The translations under genes were made by a program, and so were the position numbers. 15,677 bases of DNA from an uncultured Neisseria sp. (lineage in GTDB: Bacteria > Pseudomonadota > Gammaproteobacteria > Burkholderiales > Neisseriaceae). Shown here one piece after another: positions 1 to 7,644 of the stretch. The notes below the pieces were generated by a model. The model was not told the origin of the DNA and searched no databases. It was given only the letters and a program-made list of their open reading frames with translations. The stretch's first letter is position 1, and each line of letters opens with the position of its first letter. The stretch lies in the NCBI GenBank assembly GCA_937919795.1, contig CALFOA010000242.1:1-15677 (forward strand). Reading direction: 5' to 3'.

Positions 1-24
1 GGCGAGCCGCCCGCGCTCCCAGAA

Positions 25-36
25 TGCCTGTCTGAA
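25..36 (+). repeat. Unpaired DNA uptake sequence (TG-wadDUS)
   Basis: This is an exact TGCCTGTCTGAA with no nearby reverse partner before the next forward copy at 167. It sits 11 bases before the REP-like element at 47-125. The G+C-rich first 24 bases may be the tail of a truncated upstream gene (one plus frame stops at the TGA inside the DUS), but that is too short to support. Confidence 0.85.
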
Positions 37-46
37 AACCCTCTCC

Positions 47-125
47 CGTCATACTCGGGCTTGACCCGAGTATCTCCCATTCCTTAACCAACAAAAAGAT
101 ACTCGGGTCAAGCCCGAGTATGACG
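47..125. repeat. REP-like double palindrome, copy 1
   Basis: Two arms of 29 bp (47-75 and 97-125) are perfect reverse complements separated by 21 bp. Each arm is itself a palindrome: ATACTCGGG, five bases, CCCGAGTAT. In transcript form it can fold as two small hairpins or one long stem. The same unit recurs at 6685-6762 and 8703-8780; this copy is in the opposite orientation to those two, judged from the shared inter-arm motif GGGAGATACTCGGG. The arm style resembles intergenic palindromes widespread in proteobacteria; I do not know a name for this family. Confidence 0.9.
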
Positions 126-165
126 CTTCTGTTCAAATCTGTTCAAAGTGTTTTTATAAAACAAA

Positions 166-237
166 ATGCCTGTCTGAAAACTCGCAAGCTCGTTTTAGCT
201 ACGCAGAAACTTACTTCGTTCGTTTTCAGACAGGCAT
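166..237 (-). terminator. DUS inverted-pair hairpin after ispA
   Basis: TGCCTGTCTGAA (167-178) and its reverse complement (225-236) form a stem of about 14 bp with a 46-base loop, 19 bp past the ispA stop. DUS inverted pairs are known to act as terminators in Neisseria. The loop is long; its right half belongs to the extended repeat described at 193-239. Confidence 0.7.
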
Positions 238-239
238 TT
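193..239 (+). repeat. Extended DUS element, copy 1
   Basis: The block begins TTTTAGCTACGCAGAAACT and ends with the reverse DUS and ATTT. It matches 1719-1764 in the same orientation and 1436-1482 in the reverse orientation. The inner part (GCTACGCAGAAACT) is not part of the uptake sequence, so the repeated unit is longer than a DUS. Confidence 0.75.
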
Positions 240-256
240 AAACATCCAATCAAACA

Positions 257-1153
257 TCAATGATTGCGCGCGGTCACATATTCCGCCAACTGGCGCAAAC
301 GCAGCGCATCTTCTCCGAACGGCTCTAACAAAGCCACGGCATCGGCCACCAGCGTTTCGGCGTAAGCGCGGGCGGCGGCCAAGCCCATCAGTTTTACATA
401 GGTGGGTTTGTCGTTATCCGCGTCTTTGCCGGCGGTTTTGCCGAGGGTGGCGGTATCGGCTTCGCAATCGAGTACGTCGTCAATCACTTGAAACGCCAAG
501 CCGAGTTTGGCGGCGTATTGGTCTAAGCGTTGCAGGGCGGCATCATCAAGCTCGGGGCAACTGAGTGCGCCGAGCGCCACCGCCGCACGGATAAGTGCGC
601 CGGTTTTCAGGCCGTGCATCTGTTCCAATTCGGTTTGGTTCATCGCCTTGCCGACATTGGCCAAATCAATCGCCTGCCCGCCCGCCATGCCGAGGCTGCC
701 GGAAGCTTGCGCCAACACCGACACCATTTTCAACTGGCGCGCGGCAGGCAGGCCGGTGGGGCGGCTTAATACGTCGAACGCCTGCGTTTGCAGCGCATCG
801 CCCACCAACAGCGCAGTGGCTTCATCGTATTGCACATGGCAGGTCGGCTTGCCGCGGCGCAGGCTATCGTTATCCATCGGCGGCATATCGTCGTGTACCA
901 GCGAGTAAACGTGCACCATCTCAATCGCCGCCATCGCCTGCTCCAGCGCGGCAGCATCGGCGTCGCCCAATTCGGCAGCGGCCAATACCAGCAGGGGGCG
1001 CAGCCGTTTGCCGCCGTCGAGCGCGCTGTAACGCATCGCTTCGTGTAGGGTGTTCGGCACGGTGGCGGCGGTCGGCAACATGCGCTCCAGTGTCAATTCG
1101 GTCTGCGCCTGCGCCTGCTGCTGCCATGTTTTCAAATCATTCGCTTTGCTCAA
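257..1153 (-). CDS. ispA: Farnesyl/geranyl diphosphate synthase
   Basis: This cytoplasmic polyprenyl synthase condenses isopentenyl diphosphate with dimethylallyl and geranyl diphosphate to make farnesyl diphosphate, the precursor of undecaprenyl phosphate and quinone tails. Its 298 residues match the usual length (about 299 in E. coli). The first aspartate-rich motif DDMPPMDND is at residues 88-96, GGQAIDL at 158-164, KTGALIRA at 183-190 and the second motif DDVLD at 225-229. The upstream GGKRLRP block (47-53) is also intact. The start is TTG at 1151-1153, chosen because AAGGA (minus strand, 1162-1166) lies 8 nt upstream and the N-terminus fits the family; no ATG is better placed. The start lies inside the end of xseB (17-bp overlap), so the two are co-transcribed and probably translationally coupled. 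A DUS hairpin follows. Function is very secure; the exact start slightly less so. Confidence 0.96.
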   Translation of the reverse strand: MSKANDLKTWQQQAQAQTELTLERMLPTAATVPNTLHEAMRYSALDGGKRLRPLLVLAAAELGDADAAALEQAMAAIEMVHVYSLVHDDMPPMDNDSLRRGKPTCHVQYDEATALLVGDALQTQAFDVLSRPTGLPAARQLKMVSVLAQASGSLGMAGGQAIDLANVGKAMNQTELEQMHGLKTGALIRAAVALGALSCPELDDAALQRLDQYAAKLGLAFQVIDDVLDCEADTATLGKTAGKDADNDKPTYVKLMGLAAARAYAETLVADAVALLEPFGEDALRLRQLAEYVTARNH

Positions 1154-1367
1154 GGTTCAAATCCTTCAGTTCACCGGCATCCAAAACTTGCAGCTTCTGC
1201 TCTACTTCGGCCAGCTTTTGTTGACAATATTTCACCAGTTCGTTGCCTTCCTGATAGGCGGCCAACGCGTCTTCCAGCGGCATTTCACTGCTCTGCATGG
1301 CTTGGGTGAGCGTTTCCAGACGCTTGAGCGCGTCTTCAAAAGACTTGGGGGCAGCGGCTTTTTTCAT
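1137..1367 (-). CDS. xseB: Exodeoxyribonuclease VII small subunit
   Basis: XseB is the small subunit of the cytoplasmic exonuclease VII, which degrades single-stranded DNA together with XseA. XseA is not encoded in this window. The product is about 76 residues (E. coli about 80) and carries the family pattern: [18 protein letters not shown] followed by a [13 protein letters not shown] block and a C-terminal helix rich in Q, K, L and E. The reading frame extends to a TTG at 1395-1397, but the ATG at 1365-1367 gives the family-length N-terminus ([12 protein letters not shown]). Neither start has a strong Shine-Dalgarno sequence, so the start is less certain than the identity. It is the first gene of a two-gene operon with ispA, a pairing common in proteobacteria. 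Confidence 0.93.
   Translation of the reverse strand: MKKAAAPKSFEDALKRLETLTQAMQSSEMPLEDALAAYQEGNELVKYCQQKLAEVEQKLQVLDAGELKDLNLEQSE
1162..1166 (-). promoter_or_regulatory. Ribosome binding site supporting the TTG start of ispA
   Basis: On the minus strand AAGGA lies 8 nt before the TTG at 1153-1151, inside the 3' end of xseB. It decides in favour of the TTG start over an internal ATG at residue 25. Confidence 0.6.
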
Positions 1368-1435
1368 GGCTGTTTGCGGGATGTGGGTGGTTAACAAAGT
1401 GGGGATTGTAGCATTTTGATAAGGGGTGCTGGAAT

Positions 1436-1482
1436 AAATGCCTGTCTGAAAGCAAGCTTGCGAGTTTCTGCACAGCTAAAAA
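1436..1482 (-). repeat. Extended DUS element, copy 2 (reverse), with unpaired DUS
   Basis: An exact forward DUS lies at 1439-1450 without a nearby partner. Read on the minus strand the block runs TTTTAGCTGTGCAGAAACT and then into the DUS, the same order as copies 1 and 3. It lies upstream of xseB. Confidence 0.75.
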
Positions 1483-1514
1483 CTGTTTGTTTCATTAGGA
1501 AATGATAAAAGCCA

Positions 1515-1655
1515 CCGCAACCTGTTCCCCGTCCCGCTGGCGGGAAGGGGTTAGGGGAAGGGTGGCTGCTTGAGTGAAAAGAAATATCGGTTCATCAACT
1601 CAAACACCCCCATCCTAGCCTTCCCCCGTAAAGACGGGGGAAGGGACAGGTTGCC
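1515..1655. repeat. G-rich ~140-bp inverted-repeat element, copy A
   Basis: The ends are an imperfect inverted repeat: CGCAACCTGTTCCCCGTCCC (1515-1534) against GGGGAAGGGACAGGTTGCC (1637-1655). Internal blocks include GGGTTAGGGGAAGGGTGGCT (1548-1567) and CTCAAACACCCCCATCCTAG (1599-1618), and AACTCAAAC/TTGAGTG halves. The reverse complement of 11041-11182 matches it block by block. It has no coding content that I credit and looks like a miniature, non-autonomous repeat. Confidence 0.8.
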
Positions 1656-1700
1656 GGTAAATCAAACGGTACTCAAAAAAGTATGGTGTTTTAAAGATAA

Positions 1701-1762
1701 ATGCCTGTCTGAAAAAACTTTAGCTACGCAGAAACTCACTGCATTCGTTTTCAGACAGGCAT
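1701..1762 (-). terminator. DUS hairpin terminator of the ABC operon, containing extended DUS copy 3
   Basis: DUS 1702-1713 pairs with reverse DUS 1750-1761, 26 bp past the stop of the ATPase gene. The right part (1719-1764) is the third extended DUS copy (TTTAGCTACGCAGAAACT). Read on the minus strand the stem is followed by a short T-containing tract, consistent with a terminator. Confidence 0.7.
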
Positions 1763-1787
1763 TTCTCTTTATCAATCCTCAAAAACC

Positions 1788-2711
1788 TTACCGCTGCCGA
1801 CTATGCAAATAATCAAACACCCGACTACCGTCGATTTCCCCCACGCCGCGGATGCGTACTCTCGGATGACTGCCCAGCAGCGGGAATAAATCGGCGATGG
1901 CGGCGTCGGCTTCCAGCTCGGGCATGTCGTCGCGGCTGAGCGGCAACAGGTCGGTGAGCTGGCTGATTTTGCCGTAATCGATGGTTTCGCTTTGGAAAAA
2001 TGAGCGCACAAACTCGTTGGCCGGTTGGCTTTGCAATTCCTCCGGCGTGCCCAATTGTTGCAGGCGGCCGCCCTGCATCACGGCGATGCGGCTGGCGAGG
2101 CGTTGGGCTTCGTTCATATTGTGGGTGACAAACACGATGGTGGTGCCGAGCCGTTGGTGGATGTCGGCCACCATTTCCTGCAATGCGTTGCGGGAAATCG
2201 GATCGAGCGCGCTGAAGGGTTCGTCCATCAGCAACACATCGGGCTTGGCGGCAATCGCGCGCAAGATGCCGATGCGCTGCTGCTCGCCGCCGGATAATTC
2301 GTTGGGATAACGGGCGGCGTATTTGGCGGGCGGCAGGCCGACCATTTCCAGCAATTCGCCGCTGCGGCGGCTGCGCTCGCTTTTGCTCCAGCCGAGAATA
2401 TCGGGAATCAGCTCGATGTTTTGCTTCACCGTCATGGTGGGGAACAGCGCGATTTGTTGCAACACATAGCCGATGCGGTGGCGCAGGCGGCGGATGTCGT
2501 AATCTTTGATGCGCTTGCCGTTGAAATACACATCGCCTTCGCTGGGCTGGGTGAGCGCGTTAATCATTTTCAGGGTAGTGGTTTTGCCGCAGCCGGAAGG
2601 CCCTACCATCACGAAAAACTCGCCTTCGTGGATGCTGAGGTTTAACCCGCTAATGACGTTTTTTTCGCCATAGCGTTTGCCGACTTCGCGAAATTCGACG
2701 ATGGCGTTCAT
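1788..2711 (-). CDS. Quaternary-amine/ergothioneine-type ABC importer ATPase
   Basis: This is the ATP-hydrolysing subunit of an OpuA/OpuC-class importer, acting on the cytoplasmic face of the inner membrane with the permease encoded just upstream. In 307 residues it has Walker A GPSGCGKTT (37-45), the Q-loop around 85-86, signature LSGGEQQR (139-146), Walker B VLLMDEP (159-165) and H-loop His197. The C-terminal tail of about 65 residues is too short for the paired CBS domains of osmosensing OpuA ATPases, which argues against ionic-strength gating of that kind. The start ATG overlaps the permease stop by 4 bp (ATGA), so translation is coupled. Proteins of this layout are annotated OpuCA, ProV-like or EgtV/EgtUA; the substrate is not decidable here. 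Confidence 0.93.
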   Translation of the reverse strand: MNAIVEFREVGKRYGEKNVISGLNLSIHEGEFFVMVGPSGCGKTTTLKMINALTQPSEGDVYFNGKRIKDYDIRRLRHRIGYVLQQIALFPTMTVKQNIELIPDILGWSKSERSRRSGELLEMVGLPPAKYAARYPNELSGGEQQRIGILRAIAAKPDVLLMDEPFSALDPISRNALQEMVADIHQRLGTTIVFVTHNMNEAQRLASRIAVMQGGRLQQLGTPEELQSQPANEFVRSFFQSETIDYGKISQLTDLLPLSRDDMPELEADAAIADLFPLLGSHPRVRIRGVGEIDGSRVFDYLHSRQR

Positions 2712-4252
2712 GGGGCATCCTTTTTGTTCAGCAGTTGGTGGGCATTCAGATAGTCGGCGGCTACTTTGGCAGGCGCTTCGCCGCCGTTTTTCACTTTGTC
2801 GTTCATCTCCGACATCTCTTCTTCGCTGATTTTTCCGGCCAGGCGGTTGAGCGATGCGGCTACTTGCGGATGCTGTTCGGCAAACTTGGCCTTCATCAAC
2901 GGCGCGCCCTGATAAGGCGGGAACAGCTGCAAATCGTCTTTGAGCAAGGTGAGCTTGTAGCGGCGGATTTCGGCATCGGTGGAATAGGCGTCCACCAAAT
3001 CCACCCGGCCGTCTTCCAGCGCGGTGTAGCGCAGGGTCGGCTCGATGCTGGCAAGGTGTTTCAACGGAATCCGATGGGTTTCAGACAGGCCTTTGTAGCC
3101 GTCTTGGCGGTCGATAAATTCCAGCGTGAAACCGGCGCGGATTTGGTCTTTTACTTTGGCCAAATCGGAAAGCGTGGCCACCTGATGCTGCCGGGCATAG
3201 GCTTGCGGCAGCGCCAGTGCATAAGTGTTTTGATATTTCATCGGCGCCAGAAACACCATTTGATATTGCTCGTCCAGCAGCTTTTTGGCCAACAGATAGG
3301 TTTGCTGCGGATTGAATTTGCGGTTTTTCTCGGCATCGGGCAGTTTCACCAAGCTTTCCAGCACTGTGCCGGTAAACTCGGGATAAATATCCACTTCACC
3401 GCTGTTGAGCGCGTTAAACAGAAAACTGGTTTTGCCGAAATTCGGCTTCAACACCACGTTGATTTCAGGATTATCCGCCTCAATCAGCAGCTTATACATA
3501 TTGATCAAAATATCCGGCTCGCTGCCCAATTTACCGGCAATCACCACCTGCTTGCTGCTGCCCTGGCTGCTCCACCACTGCGCACCCAGCAACAGCGCTA
3601 CCAAGAGCGCCGCCACGCTCAGCGCGCGGCCGGCGGCTTTTTTGCGTTGCAGCCAATACACCAAACCGCTCACGCCCACCGCCAGCAGCGCCGAGGCCGC
3701 CGCACCGATTACGGTAAGCGCCGTGTTGTTGCGGTCTATACCCAGCAGAATAATCTTGCCCAAACCGCCCGCGCCCACCAAGGCTGCCAGCGTGGCGGTG
3801 CCGATAATCAGCACCGCGGCGGTGCGGATGCCGGAAATCATCGCCGGCAGCGCCAACGGCAGCTCCACCCGCATCAGCTTCTGCCAGCGGGACAAGCCAA
3901 ACGCGGTGGCCGCTTCTTTAATCGAGGGATGAATTTCGGAGAACCCGAGATAAGTGTTTTGAAAAATCGGCAGCAGCGCATAGAGCGTGAGCGCGATCAA
4001 AGCCGGCGGCGTACCGATGCCGACAAACGGAATCAGCAGCCCCAGCATAGCCAGCGAAGGAATGGTTTGCAGCACGCCGGTAAACTGCAACACCGTTTCC
4101 GCCTGCTTGCGGCGGCCGGAAAACCATACCGCCAGCGGCACCGCAATCGCCACCGCGCACACCAGCGACAACAGCGAAATCAACAAATGTTCCAGCGTGG
4201 CATCGAGCAGCTCGGTTTTACGCTCCAGCAGCGTTTGCAGAATCAGATTCAT
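2708..4252 (-). CDS. Fused permease and substrate-binding protein of OpuC/EgtU-type importer
   Basis: One 514-residue polypeptide combines both non-ATPase functions. Residues 1-210 form the permease, with several hydrophobic segments and the EAA loop (EAATAFGLSRWQ, 113-124) that contacts the ATPase. Residues about 210-227 form an extra membrane segment that tethers the binding domain. Residues about 234-505 are an OpuAC-type periplasmic binding domain with the family block GEVDIYPEFTGT (285-296). This permease-binding fusion is known for glycine betaine/choline/carnitine importers and for the ergothioneine importer EgtUBC. The family block often reads YPEYTGT; here the aromatic after PE is Phe. 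The pair with the ATPase makes a self-contained two-gene importer. The region between its start and gltX holds both divergent promoters. The uptake class is secure, the substrate open. Confidence 0.92.
   Translation of the reverse strand: MNLILQTLLERKTELLDATLEHLLISLLSLVCAVAIAVPLAVWFSGRRKQAETVLQFTGVLQTIPSLAMLGLLIPFVGIGTPPALIALTLYALLPIFQNTYLGFSEIHPSIKEAATAFGLSRWQKLMRVELPLALPAMISGIRTAAVLIIGTATLAALVGAGGLGKIILLGIDRNNTALTVIGAAASALLAVGVSGLVYWLQRKKAAGRALSVAALLVALLLGAQWWSSQGSSKQVVIAGKLGSEPDILINMYKLLIEADNPEINVVLKPNFGKTSFLFNALNSGEVDIYPEFTGTVLESLVKLPDAEKNRKFNPQQTYLLAKKLLDEQYQMVFLAPMKYQNTYALALPQAYARQHQVATLSDLAKVKDQIRAGFTLEFIDRQDGYKGLSETHRIPLKHLASIEPTLRYTALEDGRVDLVDAYSTDAEIRRYKLTLLKDDLQLFPPYQGAPLMKAKFAEQHPQVAASLNRLAGKISEEEMSEMNDKVKNGGEAPAKVAADYLNAHQLLNKKDAP
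3080..3091 (-). repeat. Near-exact DUS inside the importer gene
   Basis: TTCAGACAGGCC matches the reverse DUS at 11 of 12 bases. It encodes part of GLSET in the binding domain. It is the only near-DUS I found within the importer, and the exact copies all lie between genes. Confidence 0.5.
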
Positions 4253-4352
4253 AACATGAAAGGTTCTCGACAGAATATCTTTATTAAGTCTAAAGCAAGC
4301 GTACTTGGTTCCATGTGCTTTATCAACAGCCTAGCGCATTCCGCCGCTAAAC

Positions 4353-4358
4353 TATAAA
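4353..4358 (+). promoter_or_regulatory. Possible -10 element for gltX
   Basis: TATAAA (within CTATAAAAT) lies 39 bp before the gltX ATG in the divergent spacer 4253-4397. No good -35 hexamer is visible at the right distance, so this is weak. Confidence 0.3.
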
Positions 4359-4397
4359 ATACCGTTTTCCCCATCACCCATTTAAAGAGTCGAAGCC

Positions 4398-5792
4398 ATG
4401 ACCGTTAAAACCCGTTTCGCCCCCAGCCCCACCGGCTACCTGCACATCGGCGGCGTGCGTACCGCGCTGTTTTCATGGGCATTTGCCCGCAAACACAAAG
4501 GCGAATTTCTGCTGCGTATTGAAGACACCGATTTAGAGCGCTCCACCGCCGAATCAGTCAACATCATCTTAGACGGCATGAATTGGGTAGGCCTGAATTA
4601 CGACAACGCCGATGATGTGGTTTATCAAACCCGCCGTTTCGAGCGCTATAAAGAAGTGATTGCCCAACTCTTGGCTTCAGGGCACGCCTACCATTGCTAT
4701 GCCAGCAAAGAAGAGCTGGAAGCCATGCGCGAGAAGGCCGAAAAAGAAGGCACCGCCACTTACGACCGCCGCTGGCGCCCCGAAGCCGGCAAAACCCTGC
4801 CCGAAATTCCCGAAGGCCGCGACCCCGTTGTGCGTTTCAAAACCCCGCTCGACGGCGTAACGAAATGGCACGACTTGGTCAAAGGCGACATCAGCATTCC
4901 CAACGAAGCACTCGACGACCTGATTATCGCCCGCGCCGACGGCACCCCCACCTACAACTTCTGCGTGGTGGTGGACGACTGGGATATGGGCATCACCCAT
5001 GTGATTCGCGGCGACGACCATGTAAACAATACCCCCAAACAAATCAACATCTTAAAAGCCATCGGCGCCCATCTACCCGAATACGCCCACCTGCCGATGA
5101 TTTTAAACGAGCAAGGCAAAAAGATTTCCAAGCGCAGCGGCGACACCGTAGCGATTACCGATTTCGGCCAAATGGGCATCCTGCCCGAAGCCATGCTCAA
5201 CTACTTGGCGCGTTTGGGCTGGGCGCACGGCGACGACGAATTTTTCACCATGAAGCAGTTTACCGAATGGTTTGATTTAAAAGACGTTTCCCCCTCAGCC
5301 AGCCGCATGGATTTGAAAAAACTCTATTGGATTAACGGCGAACACATCAAAGCCACGCCCAATCACGAGTTGGCCGCGTTGGTTAAACCGCGCTTGGCCG
5401 TGCGCAATATCCACGAAACCGACAAACCCGCGCTGGAAGACGTATTGGAACTGGTAAAAGAACGCGCACAAGACCTCAACCAACTGGCCGACGAGTGCAT
5501 CTATTTCTACCAAAAAGGCACGCCCGCCGAAGCCGACGTACAAAAACACTGGGATGCCGACGCCCCCGCGCGTATGCAGCGTTTCGCCGAAAAACTCGAA
5601 GGCCTGGCCGACTGGAACGCCGAAGCCATCCACGATTTGTTCCAACCCTTCTGCGAAGCCGAGGGCATCAAAATGGGCAAACTCGGCATGCCCCTGCGCC
5701 TGGCCGTGTGCGGCACCGCCAAAACCCCCAGCGTAGATGCCGTATTGGCGCTGATGGGTAAGGAAGAAGTATTGACGCGGATTCGTAGTTAA
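4398..5792 (+). CDS. gltX: Glutamate--tRNA ligase
   Basis: GluRS charges tRNA-Glu with glutamate in the cytoplasm, and glutamyl-tRNA also feeds tetrapyrrole synthesis. The 464-residue product has the class I signatures: FAPSPTGYLHIGG with HIGG at 16-19, and KISKR at 242-246. The connective-peptide region (IRGDDHVNNTPKQ) and the C-terminal helical anticodon-binding region are present, and the length is normal for this family. The start ATG is preceded by AAAGAG at modest spacing. It is a single-gene unit, divergent from the importer and closed by a DUS hairpin 24 bp after the stop. Nothing is unusual. Confidence 0.98.
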   Translation: MTVKTRFAPSPTGYLHIGGVRTALFSWAFARKHKGEFLLRIEDTDLERSTAESVNIILDGMNWVGLNYDNADDVVYQTRRFERYKEVIAQLLASGHAYHCYASKEELEAMREKAEKEGTATYDRRWRPEAGKTLPEIPEGRDPVVRFKTPLDGVTKWHDLVKGDISIPNEALDDLIIARADGTPTYNFCVVVDDWDMGITHVIRGDDHVNNTPKQINILKAIGAHLPEYAHLPMILNEQGKKISKRSGDTVAITDFGQMGILPEAMLNYLARLGWAHGDDEFFTMKQFTEWFDLKDVSPSASRMDLKKLYWINGEHIKATPNHELAALVKPRLAVRNIHETDKPALEDVLELVKERAQDLNQLADECIYFYQKGTPAEADVQKHWDADAPARMQRFAEKLEGLADWNAEAIHDLFQPFCEAEGIKMGKLGMPLRLAVCGTAKTPSVDAVLALMGKEEVLTRIRS

Positions 5793-5815
5793 ACAGTTTT
5801 GCGTTTGAAAATAAA

Positions 5816-5849
5816 ATGCCTGTCTGAAAAGGTTTTTTCAGACAGGCAT
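5816..5849 (+). terminator. DUS hairpin terminator after gltX
   Basis: DUS 5817-5828 and reverse DUS 5837-5848 form a perfect stem with a short loop. The stem is followed by T residues, the standard form of an intrinsic terminator. Confidence 0.88.
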
Positions 5850-5993
5850 TTTTGCAGGAAAGATACACTCTTGCATCATGCTTAAGCTTGCCGCTTTCGG
5901 AAGCAGAAAAGATATTGAGCCAAGTATATAATCTTCATTTTTAAACAGGCCGCAAGGGGATTTACCAAGGCCTGTATCGGAAAAGCTCAAAGT

Positions 5994-6659
5994 ATGAAAA
6001 CACCCAAAACCTATGTCTACCAAGACAACAGCGATACCGCTTACTTTACTGCGGTTACCGCTAAGATAGTGCTGTGGCTCAGCATGGTGCAAGGTTTATT
6101 AGCACTCTGGATACTCATTTTAATTGTGGGCATTCAAGCGGATATGGCAAGCTTTAAGGGGCTATACGAATCATTTTCCACCCCAATAGTCGAGCTTTTG
6201 GGGTGGACGCTGGATGTACTCAGCAGCATTCTGTTTTTGGTATCGGCGGTATTCTTCTGCCGTTGGTTATATCGGGCAGCTGCTAACGCCCGCGCACTCG
6301 GCGCGCAAGGCATGGAAGTCAAACCCGGCTGGGCGGTTGGCGGATTTTTTATACCGATATTGAATCTGTTTCTGCCCTATCAAGCCGTTAAAGAAATCTG
6401 GCTGCACGGCGCCTATCAACGCGACAACAACCATTCTTTGGTAACCAAATGGTGGGCAGCTTGGCTTATCGGCACAATAACCAACAGAATCAGCAATCGA
6501 TTACCGGATGACACCCCGCTATTGTCGATGCTAACCGGCTTGATTGGTTCGTTATTACTGGCCGCCAGCGCCTACTACCTGATACAAATCGTCCGCCAAA
6601 TTACCGAGCGCCAAGCCGCGCTTAAGAGCATAAGCGAGCAGGCAGATGAGTCGTTATAG
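5994..6659 (+). CDS. DUF4328 family membrane protein
   Basis: The 221-residue protein has about four to five hydrophobic segments (roughly residues 22-48, 68-90, 114-128, 152-165 and 178-200), so it is an inner-membrane protein. The conserved DUF4328 block is clear: WLYRAAANARALGAQGM (91-107), then PGWAVGGFFIPILNLFLPYQ (111-130) and AVKEIW (131-136). The family's function is unknown. The start ATG has GGAAAAG 8 nt upstream. It stands alone: terminators or repeats separate it from gltX and from the lipoprotein operon, so context does not suggest a role. The family assignment comes from recognising the block. Confidence 0.85.
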   Translation: MKTPKTYVYQDNSDTAYFTAVTAKIVLWLSMVQGLLALWILILIVGIQADMASFKGLYESFSTPIVELLGWTLDVLSSILFLVSAVFFCRWLYRAAANARALGAQGMEVKPGWAVGGFFIPILNLFLPYQAVKEIWLHGAYQRDNNHSLVTKWWAAWLIGTITNRISNRLPDDTPLLSMLTGLIGSLLLAASAYYLIQIVRQITERQAALKSISEQADESL

Positions 6660-6684
6660 TTAAAACAACTTACAACCACAGTAC

Positions 6685-6762
6685 CGTCATACTCGGGCTT
6701 GACCCGAGTATCTTGCTTTGCAAGGGAAATGGGAGATACTCGGGTCAAGCCCGAGCATGACG
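6685..6762 (+). repeat. REP-like double palindrome, copy 2
   Basis: Arms 6685-6713 and 6734-6762 are reverse complements apart from one change (GAGCATGAC instead of GAGTATGAC). The 20-bp centre ends in GGGAAATGGG and resembles that of copy 3. It lies just upstream of the lipoprotein operon. Confidence 0.88.
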
Positions 6763-6819
6763 AAGGTGCTATTTTTTAAGTTTATCGACTATAACTTAAT
6801 AAAGTTTGCGGCAAGCTAA

Positions 6820-6861
6820 ATGCCTGTCTGAAAAGCGTTTAAACCTCTTTCAGACAGGCAT
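6820..6861. terminator. DUS hairpin between the DUF4328 gene and the lipoprotein operon
   Basis: DUS 6821-6832 and reverse DUS 6849-6860 form the stem. It lies 160 bp after the DUF4328 stop and directly upstream of a TATAAT at 6871, so it may insulate the operon promoter. Confidence 0.65.
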
Positions 6862-6870
6862 TTCTCTATT

Positions 6871-6876
6871 TATAAT
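6871..6876 (+). promoter_or_regulatory. Probable -10 box of the lipoprotein operon
   Basis: TATAAT is exact and lies 85 bp upstream of the first start codon. With a 17-bp spacer the -35 position falls at 6848-6853 (TTTCAG), within the right arm of the DUS hairpin; the match to TTGACA is poor. Confidence 0.4.
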
Positions 6877-6950
6877 TCTCATTGCAACACCCAAATACAC
6901 ACTACACGGGGCGGCCGGCATCACCGCTTGTCGCAGTCTTTTTTCACTTA

Positions 6951-6955
6951 AAGGA
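6951..6955 (+). promoter_or_regulatory. Ribosome binding site of the CsgG-like gene
   Basis: AAGGA lies 6 nt before ATG 6962. It rules out the longer open frame beginning at 6806, which would translate through the DUS hairpin and the -10 box. Confidence 0.75.
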
Positions 6956-6961
6956 ATCAAC

Positions 6962-7630
6962 ATGAACGCCAAAAATGTTTTGTGTGCAGCCGCGCTCTGC
7001 CTGCTGGCAACCGGTTGCGCCACCGAATCTTCACGCAGCTTGGAAGTGGCCAAAGTCGAATCGTATAACAGCACTTACAACGGTGTGCGCGCACCGATTT
7101 CCATCGGTAATTTCGACAACCGCTCCAGCTTCCAAAAAGGCGTATTCTCCGACGGGCAGGATCGCTTGGGCAGCCAAGCCAAAACCATTCTGACCACTCA
7201 TCTGCAACAAACCAACCGCTTTAACGTACTTAACCGCACCGATTTAAGCGCATTGAAACAAGAAGCCGGCATCAGCGGCCGCGCACAAGCCTTAAAAGGT
7301 GCCGATTATGTGATTACCGGCGATGTCACCGAGTTTGGCCGTAAAGATGTGGGCGACCAACAACTGTTCGGCATTCTGGGGCGCGGTAAATCCCAAATCG
7401 CCTATGCCAAAGTGGCGTTGAATGTGGTGAACGTGCGTACTTCCGAAGTAGTTTATTCCGTGCAAGGTGCCGGTGAGTATTCCCTCTCCAACCGCGAAGT
7501 GATCGGTTTTGGCGGCACTTCCGGCTATGATGCCACCTTAAACGGCAAGGTATTGGATTTGGCCATTCGGGAAGCCGTTAATCATCTGGTGCGCGGCATC
7601 GACAGCGGCGCGTGGCAGCCGAACCGTTAA
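6962..7630 (+). CDS. CsgG/HfaB-family lipoprotein
   Basis: This 222-residue lipoprotein has a signal peptide ending in the lipobox LATGC (lipidated Cys19). The mature part resembles CsgG/HfaB: IGNFDNRSSFQKG (about 43-55), GSQAKTILTTHLQQTNRFNVLNR, and ADYVITGDVTEFGRK. CsgG proper forms the curli export channel and HfaB acts in holdfast anchoring. Here there are no curli genes, so export of curli should not be assumed. The meningococcal counterpart, as I recall, is NMB1164, next to NMB1163 and NMB1162. The gap to the next gene is 14 bp. Likely location is the periplasmic side of the outer membrane; partner and substrate are unknown. Confidence 0.88.
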   Translation: MNAKNVLCAAALCLLATGCATESSRSLEVAKVESYNSTYNGVRAPISIGNFDNRSSFQKGVFSDGQDRLGSQAKTILTTHLQQTNRFNVLNRTDLSALKQEAGISGRAQALKGADYVITGDVTEFGRKDVGDQQLFGILGRGKSQIAYAKVALNVVNVRTSEVVYSVQGAGEYSLSNREVIGFGGTSGYDATLNGKVLDLAIREAVNHLVRGIDSGAWQPNR

Positions 7631-7644
7631 GCAGGATTCCACTC

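Larger units (their letters stand above)
1368..1787. other. Gene-free spacer between xseB and the ABC operon
   Basis: This 420-bp spacer holds the extended DUS element at 1436-1482, the G-rich repeat at 1515-1655 and the DUS hairpin at 1701-1762. An open frame at 1570-1812 merely reads through these repeats and is not credited as a gene. Confidence 0.8.

Noticed and set aside
1..85. A possible 3' end of a gene truncated by the contig start
   Set aside because: Only about 24 G+C-rich bases precede the repeats; too little to assign a frame or product.
1570..1812. An 80-codon plus-strand frame
   Set aside because: It runs through the G-rich repeat and the DUS hairpin and ends inside the antisense of the ATPase gene; no ribosome binding site or protein-like pattern.
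2735..4357. A 540-codon open frame on the plus strand opposite the ABC permease gene
   Set aside because: It is the antisense shadow of a well-supported transporter gene; its translation is rich in Gln, Arg and His with no recognisable domain.
6806..6961. A longer N-terminus for the CsgG-like protein
   Set aside because: It would translate the DUS hairpin and the TATAAT box; the ATG at 6962 has a good Shine-Dalgarno and begins a clean lipoprotein signal peptide.
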